DNA of 64,000 nucleotides, from contig NZ_PUIA01000081.1 in assembly GCF_002967715.1 (NCBI RefSeq), forward strand, positions 245,668-309,667, given 5' to 3'. The DNA comes from Blastopirellula marina (GTDB lineage Bacteria > Planctomycetota > Planctomycetia > Pirellulales > Pirellulaceae). The first letter of the stretch is position 1. Each line of letters begins with the position of its first letter. The notes beneath the pieces were generated by a model. That model saw only the letters and a list, made by a program, of their open reading frames with translations, did not search any database and was not told the origin of the DNA. Shown here piece by piece: positions 17,308 through 24,678 of this stretch. The position numbers and the translations under genes are program-made.

Positions 17308-19712
17308 GCTGTGGCTTGGAGGGAATCGTCGCTTAGGTACACTAGCAATGAACGGCTCGATGACTGCGTGCTTGCTGTGGCTTGGAGGGAATCGTCGCTT
17401 AGGTACACTACCACGCGGGAACAAGTGGAGCGCCACGCGCTGTGGCTTGGAGGGAATCGTCGCTTAGGTACACTGAAACCTTACCACCGTGCAAACCTTC
17501 CTCTGCTGTGGCTTGGAGGGAATCGTCGCTTAGGTACACTCGTAGCTGTACCGCAATGCCCGCACGGCTTGCTGTGGCTTGGAGGGAATCGTCGCTTAGG
17601 TACACTAGTCGGCACCCTATGACGCTCCGAATCTTCGCTGTGGCTTGGAGGGAATCGTCGCTTAGGTACACTCTGCGCCGCAACTGCAAACGAATAGGCG
17701 TTGCTGTGGCTTGGAGGGAATCGTCGCTTAGGTACACTCCACGCAGGCGTTTTTCGATGCGCTGCACTTGCTGTGGCTTGGAGGGAATCGTCGCTTAGGT
17801 ACACTTGTAGCGTGGTACAACGCGAGAGTATTCTGCTGTGGCTTGGAGGGAATCGTCGCTTAGGTACACTGAGAGATCCCGCTGGGTGTATCAAAATCGC
17901 GCTGTGGCTTGGAGGGAATCGTCGCTTAGGTACACTCAAAGCGGAGGAACGCCTGAGCTTCGACGGCTGTGGCTTGGAGGGAATCGTCGCTTAGGTACAC
18001 TCAGTTCACGCAATTAAGGAATCCGAAGCAGGCTGTGGCTTGGAGGGAATCGTCGCTTAGGTACACTAAAAAGGAAACAAACATCCTTACGTCAATCTGC
18101 TGTGGCTTGGAGGGAATCGTCGCTTAGGTACACTTTAAGTTCTTGCGACCACTCCCAAACTTGCGCTGTGGCTTGGAGGGAATCGTCGCTTAGGTACACT
18201 GCCTGGATCCATTGGGCTGCGGTCCATGGGCTGTGGCTTGGAGGGAATCGTCGCTTAGGTACACTGATCGCAGGTGAGAAGCAACGATTCAAAATGCTGT
18301 GGCTTGGAGGGAATCGTCGCTTAGGTACACTTTGTACCCGGTGAACAAAAACGAGAACAACGCTGTGGCTTGGAGGGAATCGTCGCTTAGGTACACTTCG
18401 ACAACCCATTTCCAACACGCAAGGAACGCTGTGGCTTGGAGGGAATCGTCGCTTAGGTACACTTGGCTATCGAGCAGGGCTTCCAGTTCGCGGGCTGTGG
18501 CTTGGAGGGAATCGTCGCTTAGGTACACTTAGCCGATTTCTTCCAGATCCTGTTCGATGCTGTGGCTTGGAGGGAATCGTCGCTTAGGTACACTAGATAT
18601 TCTGCGACTGGAAATGGAAACGATGCTGTGGCTTGGAGGGAATCGTCGCTTAGGTACACTCTTTCCTCCACCGGCGTCGTGATCGGCAGTGCTGTGGCTT
18701 GGAGGGAATCGTCGCTTAGGTACACTGAAAGTTCGCCTGGAATGCTTCAACAAAAGGCTGTGGCTTGGAGGGAATCGTCGCTTAGGTACACTCCCACGAT
18801 GCTTTTGATTGGGCCAATCACGCTGTGGCTTGGAGGGAATCGTCGCTTAGGTACACTATGCCGCTGCCAGAGTGCCGGTAAACTCAAGCTGTGGCTTGGA
18901 GGGAATCGTCGCTTAGGTACACTCCCCTTGCGGCGATGACGCGTCGAACAGGCGCTGTGGCTTGGAGGGAATCGTCGCTTAGGTACACTCAGCCATGTAG
19001 ACAAGTCCCACGAGGGACAGCTGTGGCTTGGAGGGAATCGTCGCTTAGGTACACTTCGTAGCCAAATCCGTTGTCGCCCCAATGCTGTGGCTTGGAGGGA
19101 ATCGTCGCTTAGGTACACTGCCCCCGCACTGATGCCAGCAGGTCAGGTGGCTGTGGCTTGGAGGGAATCGTCGCTTAGGTACACTCGTCAGGCGAACGCC
19201 CGACCAGCTAAACGCGCTGTGGCTTGGAGGGAATCGTCGCTTAGGTACACTGTCGTCTCGCGTGGCTCGTGCCTCTGCTGCGCTGTGGCTTGGAGGGAAT
19301 CGTCGCTTAGGTACACTGAGGTTGGCTGATGCAGTGCCGCGTAGTAGCTGTGGCTTGGAGGGAATCGTCGCTTAGGTACACTCGCGAGATTTGTGAGGCT
19401 TACCCGGGCATCGCTGTGGCTTGGAGGGAATCGTCGCTTAGGTACACTACCCTCGATGGTTATACCGTTGCGAGTTGGGCTGTGGCTTGGAGGGAATCGT
19501 CGCTTAGGTACACTGCGAGAAGATGCTTACCGGCTATGTCTACGGCTGTGGCTTGGAGGGAATCGTCGCTTAGGTACACTCAAAGCGGTCTACATCAGCC
19601 ATGATTCTTGGCTGTGGCTTGGAGGGAATCGTCGCTTAGGTACACTCTGGTTTCGTACCTTTGAAGCGAGGTTCAAGCTGTGGCTTGGAGGGAATCGTCG
19701 CTTAGGTACACT
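17308..19712 (+). CRISPR. Type II-C CRISPR array: 37 intact 36-bp repeats, 37 spacers
   Basis: 37 intact repeats, read as identical, begin GCTGTGGCTTGG and end CGCTTAGGTACACT. Intact repeats start at 17308, 17374, 17439 and so on to 19677. Spacers are mostly 30 bases (range 28-31); the first spacer (17278-17307) lies between the degenerate repeat and the first intact one. The crRNA strand is inferred from the tracrRNA anti-repeat at 24180-24214: the repeat 5' third pairs as the lower stem, so crRNAs read on the plus strand, toward cas2. Each repeat contains TTGGAG, 16 bases, then TACACT at its 3' end, a possible internal promoter. Spacer targets cannot be determined here. Confidence 0.98.
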
Positions 19713-19751
19713 TGATCGTTCCCCAAGCCGTTGTGGAGCAATGAGTTAGGC

Positions 19752-19789
19752 CCTCAGCAACTGTATCAAAACAGCTGCATTTGCTGAGG
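19752..19789. repeat. Inverted repeat overlapping the cas2 stop, next to the array
   Basis: CCTCAGCAA (19752-19760) pairs with TTGCTGAGG (19781-19789), with a nested CTGT/ACAG stem inside. It spans the cas2 stop codon and begins 40 bases from the last repeat. There is no T-run on either strand. It could end or stabilise the cas mRNA, or limit read-through between cas2 and the convergent array. Confidence 0.5.
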
Positions 19790-20092
19790 TGCCTGCTCGG
19801 TTTCCGCACGTTTTTTGCCATAGAATACCTTCATTTTGCCGAATTGACGGTCCGTTACGGCCATAAATCTAACCTGCCCGGCGGGCGGCAAGTTCTTTTG
19901 TATTTGTCCAACGAACTTTGTTGAAACCTCTTCGCTCACACAATATCGAGAATACACCGAGTATTGCATCATCTGAAAGCCTTCATCAAGCAATTGCTTG
20001 CGAAATTTGGCGTAGTTTTTTCGAGCTTTACGTGTGTCGACAGGAAGGTCGAACATGATAAATAGCCACATGCCCTTGTACTCCGATAGCAT
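19766..20092 (-). CDS. cas2: CRISPR-associated endonuclease Cas2
   Basis: A 108-aa Cas2 with the family start MWLFIMFDLPVDTRKARKNY, where Asp15 in FDLP is the conserved acidic residue, and a ferredoxin-like fold pattern ending QVRFMAVTDRQFGKMKVFYG. With Cas1 it forms the spacer-integration complex. It begins one base after the cas1 stop and is the last gene of the cas9-cas1-cas2 operon. No csn2 or cas4 gene follows, which places the system in subtype II-C. Confidence 0.95.
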   Translation of the reverse strand: MLSEYKGMWLFIMFDLPVDTRKARKNYAKFRKQLLDEGFQMMQYSVYSRYCVSEEVSTKFVGQIQKNLPPAGQVRFMAVTDRQFGKMKVFYGKKRAETEQAPQQMQLF

Positions 20093-20093
20093 T

Positions 20094-20987
20094 CTAAAAC
20101 TCCGGTAGTTCGAGCTTCCTTGTCTCCCCTTCGATGGCGCGGACTAAGCTTCTAGCTGTCCGACAAGCAATGTCAAATAAAGTGCGTTGTTCTCCCAAAT
20201 GGGTGAACTTCGAGAGCAAATGCGAAATGATATGTTGTTTCTCAAGCGTACTTAAACTTGATGGAACATGATTCTCCGATACGAAGTTCCATACGGCTTC
20301 ATCGACAACCGGACGAAACGGTTCCATCAGATCATCTGCCAATGGGTATCCACTGCCGCGATTGTGATGATGGATCCCCAACGAAGGATGCAAGCCGGAA
20401 GCACAAATGGCTCTAGCGACAATCGCCCGCAATACGGCATAGCCATAGTTCAGAAGCAGATTCTCGTCCTTAGCATCACGATCCCGTTTAAAAGTCGAAT
20501 CACCGAACATGGCCGACCAATATCGCCTTGCGGCCTGGGCCTCAACATTGTTCGGATCGCCTGAACGCACCTGAGTAGCCAGATGCTTGAGCCCTCGATC
20601 CGAGCCAATTGCACGTTCCAGTGATGTGGCTTGGTTGCGAACTTTTTGTCTAACAACCTGCTGCCATAGAGCTTTCTTCAACGGCAGCTTGATCTTGGCC
20701 TGTTGCTCAAACCGGCTCACCTGCCAGTGATGCGCGTTCAACGGAAGCAACATTCCTGTCGGCAGGCTGCTCGAATCACAGACGATCAGCACTGCCCCGT
20801 GATCGCATAATTCCGATAATACCGCGTGCGAAAAATGAACCTGCGGGTTCGCGATAACGACGACAGCAATGTCGCTGACGGGAATCTGAACCTGTTGTTC
20901 GTCCTCTTTGAAGCGAACATCAAGCTGGCGATTCCGTATGCGTAGTGATGCAGCACGGTTGGAAAAATCTAAGATGCGATCAATCAT
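20094..20987 (-). CDS. cas1: CRISPR-associated endonuclease Cas1 (type II)
   Basis: A 297-aa integrase of the adaptation complex. The N-terminus MIDRILDFSNRAASLRIRNR matches type II Cas1 starts. Metal ligands are likely the Glu in NVEAQAARRYW and the His and Asp residues in LGIHHHNRGSGYPLADDLME. The frame is open to 21020, but the ATG at 20987 overlaps the cas9 stop as ATGATTGA, an 8-base overlap typical of translational coupling, so that start is chosen. Confidence 0.95.
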   Translation of the reverse strand: MIDRILDFSNRAASLRIRNRQLDVRFKEDEQQVQIPVSDIAVVVIANPQVHFSHAVLSELCDHGAVLIVCDSSSLPTGMLLPLNAHHWQVSRFEQQAKIKLPLKKALWQQVVRQKVRNQATSLERAIGSDRGLKHLATQVRSGDPNNVEAQAARRYWSAMFGDSTFKRDRDAKDENLLLNYGYAVLRAIVARAICASGLHPSLGIHHHNRGSGYPLADDLMEPFRPVVDEAVWNFVSENHVPSSLSTLEKQHIISHLLSKFTHLGEQRTLFDIACRTARSLVRAIEGETRKLELPEF

Positions 20988-23900
20988 TAGCCGGAAAGAC
21001 TTGTCCAATTGGGTCGACAAGAACCTTCCGTGGTTGAATTTCGGTCAGTCGTTTTGCACTTCTTATTCTAATTCGCGAAGCTTTTCGTTCAGTACTTGGC
21101 CTAGCATCTTCGGGAAGAATTAACTCTAAATCTCCATCAGAAAAGCTCAGGCATCGAACAACCTGACGTTGCCCAGGCTCGATCTCGACTTCAAGATGCT
21201 CTCCAGGCACGAGCGAAAACATAAACTTCGCACCTGGGCCGTGATCTTTCTGAATTACCTCGCACGGGCCTTCCTGGCCCTTTTTAGATCGCAACATCGA
21301 ATCATACAGCGATACTACCGTGAAATCCCAAACGGCCCTCTCCTTGTCATTGTCGAACTTCAAGAGAAACTCGGCATGATGATTGTTGCCAGGTGCCACA
21401 TAGCGCCGACTGTCCCCCTTGCCGAGAACGAGTTTTGGCAAAATTCGCGAGCGAATCCGTACCTTCTTAATTGGCACGAACCTTCCATTCCGCCCACGAA
21501 TGTACGGCAGGTTTGCCTCATCCTTAAATGCTTGGGCAGGTACCCCTCCAATTCGATCAAGTTGAGTCTTCACCGCGTCGCGAACTGCCGGATCAATAAT
21601 CGCGTCAACTTCGTTTGCACTCAGAGAACTGAGAGGTTTGCGAATGCGGTGATACGTCTTCTTGTTTTCCGGGTCAACGCAAGGAGGACTGAAATTCGAT
21701 TCATCGTGAATTTGTCCGTTGAGCTTACGATGAACACGGGTTGAGACAATGACTTCATTCACCGCCGTTGTGGCATCCTCGATGAAGTTCTTCCAGGGAA
21801 GTTCAACGTCATCGAATTTATGCCGAATACCAAGCTCTTCGGCACGTTTGGCCGCGTCGCTCAACTGCTTTACGGTTCCATTTGTCGAACACGCAACTAC
21901 CAATGCATCAACCGCGTGATGCCTATGATCAGCACGATTCTTCTGGTTGCCCCCATGAAGTATTCGGTTTACTTGCCAAACGTCCCGCAGGTACGAGACG
22001 AGCATGCCTGTCCGCGCCTCAACGCGAAGCTTGCCATCGCTATCCTGTCTACCGCCAAAGAGCAGCCCTACATAGTCAGCGGCCGTCTTGGTGACAAACT
22101 GCGTGTCACTTAAAAGGCGTTGCGCGAAGCCTTCTTCGATTGCATGAGCCGAGAAAAGTTCCAATTTCTTGTTGCGAGCGGGACCGATAAAGTTCTTGAC
22201 TCGCATCAACATCTCATCCCAGGATTCCGTTTCGCCATACGCCTCCCAAGGCGTACGGTTCTTCTTACGACTGCGGTTCTCTTCGTGATAGCAAAGAGTC
22301 TTATTCAGGAAGGAATTGTTCAACGAGCGACTGAACGGTTGAATGTGCTCAATGTCAAACTGTGGGTTTTCTCCAACAAGCGTTGCCATTTCCATGCGAC
22401 GACCTGTGTAAGGACAGTCCCAATTACATTCCTCGGCCAGTCGCACCTTCAAGACATTGCCTGATGTGACATACTTTTCACCCATTTCGGCCAAAAGGCC
22501 TTTGATGGCGCGTTCGCGGGATTTTTCGTTCTCACGATTACGTTTGAAGATCGCTTGCTTTTGTCGATTACTCTTTGCCAAATCACGAGCAAGCTCGATA
22601 CGAATCTTTGTTGGCTGCCCGTATTTACGAATCAGCGCATTGACTACTTTCTTTAATTCGGTCAGCACGCGAACAACGGCTGGGTTGCGAAGACTAGGAA
22701 AAACGACATTGACCGGTGGCAGTCGATCATAGATCGCATCCATTTTACGGGCTTCGGGATATTCAGCGTTCTCTGCCTGGTAGTAATTCAATCCTTGGCG
22801 CATGTGTGGAAGCAACCGACTGATTGCTTTGCGCGACAGAGATCCGAATCCATCCTCAAAGCGACAATCAACAATCCGTTGAGCGTTTTCGTCCGAGATT
22901 CCCCATTTCGATACAAGGTGCTTGCGAAGTGCAGGAGCAGACTGAAAGCTGAGAATTGAATCGACTAGTCCGCCACGCTCGACAGGCGGCATACTGGTCC
23001 ACTGGGTACCAAGAATCGCGGACAACTTGCTGGCTGTACGATTGCCGGGGATTTTGGAGTCTCCCCCCTCCTCAAAATTGAAAATATGCAGCGAAGGGTT
23101 CTGCTTCGAGGTCTTGAGATTTAAGACTTTGCGGATCCCTTTAAACGTAAGATCTCCATTTGCTTCCAATTCTGTGATTAATTCCTCTCGTTGCTGATCG
23201 GAGAGTTGTTGCGGTTGGCAATCCTCATCCCAATAGGTGAGGTCGTTGAGTTTTTGGAGGTACCGAAACTCCTGAAATTCGAGGCTTGCCGCAGGTGCCC
23301 GCCGTTTAGCTGTTTCTAGTTCGCAGTGTCCGATCAAATGCTTTTGAGAACGCAAGGGACGCTGAAAGAAAATCGCGTGATGGACCTTCTCTTTAAGTTC
23401 ATTCGTCAATTCGGGATGAGAACCAGCCTGCGTCTTCCATATCAGCTCAAATTCATCCAAGAACATCTGGCGAGACGTCCATCGGCCTCGGATGCGAAGC
23501 TGCTCGGGATCAAGCGTAGCGAAGTATTGCCCCAAGGTTTGGCAGTTAGCCCCTTCAATCTCTTGATAGAGCTGGCCAATGCCTTGTTTGACCACTCCAT
23601 CTTCTTCATCATTCGCTGCTTTGAGGTTGGTCTTAAACCCTCGACGTTGAGCCAAATGATAGAGAGCCCTACCAATTTCCAGCAGCGACAAGTCTTGATT
23701 GGAATCAGTTGCAGATGCCCGTAAATAGTAGGGAACGACATGAGCATTGCAGCGATCGGTAAACTTTTTCCCTAATTCTGCATCCATTCGCTGCAATATC
23801 GCGTGCCTTTCTTCAGGCTTCTTAGAAGGCCCAGCGGGTAGCATGCCATTTTGCTGAAACAAATAGAATAAGTTCGCCAGGCGCCGAGCACGGCGAAAGC

Positions 23901-24132
23901 CTTGTCGTCGGACCTGGCGTTTATCTCGCCGTACCTTTGCTCGACTGGTGGCCTTGCCTTCTTCAATCTTCGCGGCGCCGCCTTCAACACCGGCTTCAAA
24001 CCGCCGCACTCCCATCGCCGCAATAGGCCGCTTCTTGTTCTGTGGTGCAATCAGTGCCCATCCAATAGATGCCACGCCTAGGTCTAAACCAAGAATCAAT
24101 TCGTCTTTTGAACTTTTCGCGTCAGTAATCAC
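20980..24132 (-). CDS. cas9: CRISPR-associated endonuclease Cas9 (type II-C)
   Basis: A 1050-aa RNA-guided DNA nuclease of compact II-C size. Visible features (numbered from the GTG start) are RuvC-I LILGLDLGVASIGWAL with catalytic Asp17, an Arg-rich bridge helix (about 63-84), RuvC-II IRIELARDLA with Glu513, an HNH domain with Cys-x2-tyrosine segment CPYTGRRM and catalytic His596 in FDIEHIQPFSRSLNNSF, and RuvC-III DHRHHAVDALVVA with His739 and Asp742. All nuclease residues are present. The C-terminus holds the PAM-interacting region. An upstream in-frame ATG at 24180 would give 1066 aa, but it lacks a ribosome-binding site and lies in the tracrRNA anti-repeat; GTG at 24132 has AAGGAG nine bases upstream. 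Confidence 0.95.
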   Translation of the reverse strand: MITDAKSSKDELILGLDLGVASIGWALIAPQNKKRPIAAMGVRRFEAGVEGGAAKIEEGKATSRAKVRRDKRQVRRQGFRRARRLANLFYLFQQNGMLPAGPSKKPEERHAILQRMDAELGKKFTDRCNAHVVPYYLRASATDSNQDLSLLEIGRALYHLAQRRGFKTNLKAANDEEDGVVKQGIGQLYQEIEGANCQTLGQYFATLDPEQLRIRGRWTSRQMFLDEFELIWKTQAGSHPELTNELKEKVHHAIFFQRPLRSQKHLIGHCELETAKRRAPAASLEFQEFRYLQKLNDLTYWDEDCQPQQLSDQQREELITELEANGDLTFKGIRKVLNLKTSKQNPSLHIFNFEEGGDSKIPGNRTASKLSAILGTQWTSMPPVERGGLVDSILSFQSAPALRKHLVSKWGISDENAQRIVDCRFEDGFGSLSRKAISRLLPHMRQGLNYYQAENAEYPEARKMDAIYDRLPPVNVVFPSLRNPAVVRVLTELKKVVNALIRKYGQPTKIRIELARDLAKSNRQKQAIFKRNRENEKSRERAIKGLLAEMGEKYVTSGNVLKVRLAEECNWDCPYTGRRMEMATLVGENPQFDIEHIQPFSRSLNNSFLNKTLCYHEENRSRKKNRTPWEAYGETESWDEMLMRVKNFIGPARNKKLELFSAHAIEEGFAQRLLSDTQFVTKTAADYVGLLFGGRQDSDGKLRVEARTGMLVSYLRDVWQVNRILHGGNQKNRADHRHHAVDALVVACSTNGTVKQLSDAAKRAEELGIRHKFDDVELPWKNFIEDATTAVNEVIVSTRVHRKLNGQIHDESNFSPPCVDPENKKTYHRIRKPLSSLSANEVDAIIDPAVRDAVKTQLDRIGGVPAQAFKDEANLPYIRGRNGRFVPIKKVRIRSRILPKLVLGKGDSRRYVAPGNNHHAEFLLKFDNDKERAVWDFTVVSLYDSMLRSKKGQEGPCEVIQKDHGPGAKFMFSLVPGEHLEVEIEPGQRQVVRCLSFSDGDLELILPEDARPSTERKASRIRIRSAKRLTEIQPRKVLVDPIGQVFPAND

Positions 24133-24141
24133 TCTCGCGAA

Positions 24142-24147
24142 CTCCTT
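24142..24147 (-). promoter_or_regulatory. Shine-Dalgarno sequence of cas9 deciding a GTG start
   Basis: AAGGAG on the minus strand lies nine bases before GTG 24132. It overlaps by two bases the -35 box (24146-24151) of the tracrRNA promoter on the other strand. Confidence 0.7.
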
Positions 24148-24173
24148 GACATGGCTCGATGGGTGGGTATCCT
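24146..24173 (+). promoter_or_regulatory. Putative sigma-70 promoter of tracrRNA
   Basis: A consensus -35 TTGACA (24146-24151), a 16-base spacer and -10 TATCCT (24168-24173, four of six matches) predict a transcription start near 24179-24181, exactly where the anti-repeat begins. The promoter lies inside the cas9 leader on the opposite strand. Confidence 0.7.
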
Positions 24174-24179
24174 TACACA

Positions 24180-24296
24180 TGTACCTAAGCGACGATTGCT
24201 TCGCAAGTCATAGTAAAGCAATAGTCAGCGAAAGGTTTGCTCACGGAGCATTCCGTCGAGTACCCTTTGACGCCTCCCAGCGGGGCGTCTTTTTTT
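24180..24296 (+). ncRNA. tracrRNA of the type II-C CRISPR-Cas system
   Basis: About 117 nt, divergent from cas9. The anti-repeat TGTACCTAAGCGACGATT (24180-24197) is perfectly complementary to repeat positions 17-34. CAAGTCATAGT (24204-24214) pairs with repeat positions 1-11 using three G-U pairs. Between them is a 6-by-5 base bulge, as expected for a Cas9 guide duplex. Downstream structure includes a possible AGCAA/TTGCT stem, the hairpin CGGA-GCAT-TCCG (24244-24255), and a terminator hairpin GACGCC/GGCGTC (24269-24289) with seven Ts. RNase III would be expected to process the duplex. Confidence 0.9.
24269..24296 (+). terminator. Rho-independent terminator of tracrRNA
   Basis: The stem GACGCC (24269-24274) with GGCGTC (24284-24289), extendable by a T-G and a C-G pair, is followed by T7 at 24290-24296. 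Confidence 0.88.
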
Positions 24297-24678
24297 GCGC
24301 AGGTCTGGAAATCAAATATTGCCTGTTCGCGAAAAGAAATATTACTTGATGTTAAGTGCCAGGAGGGCCTGACAAAGTCGATGTCAGCCTGATTGGCTGC
24401 TATTAACACCATCAAGGTTTAGTTGAGGTTCTCGGAAGAGGACGCGAAGGATGCCTTGATGACGTTGCTTTTCCGCAAATTACGTGTTCAAAAGAACTTG
24501 CGCATCTGTCACAAGGTTCTACAATAAAACGAGAGTGTGGACGGTGCCATCACACTGTCGGGATATAACGGAACTAAACGTATAGGCCACGTCTATCGGT
24601 GATAACGTCCCCACGCCCCTTTGACCTCATGCAGCCGACACGCGGTGAGTCTCCCCAAAGGAGTATCTCATCGATCCC
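24297..24678. other. Intergenic region between tracrRNA and ABC permease
   Basis: No credible gene is visible in these 382 bases, which are relatively A+T-rich near 24300-24420. Part of it may hold the cas9 promoter on the minus strand, which would have to read through the tracrRNA region, but no clear -35/-10 pair was identified. A short inverted repeat CAGCC-TGATT-GGCTG occurs near 24390. Confidence 0.5.

Noticed and set aside
17120..19749. Many open frames on both strands repeating AWRESSLRYT-, WLGGNRRLGTL- and VYLSDDSLQATA-like peptides
   Set aside because: They are translations of the CRISPR repeat every 65-66 bases; a near 66-base period divisible by three keeps frames open. They are not genes.
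24297..24678. A possible attR copy of the tRNA-Ser 3' end marking the right border of the element
   Set aside because: Reading this stretch and the rest of the window by eye, I found no second copy of GGTTCGAATCCCG or the acceptor-stem sequence, so no border is called.
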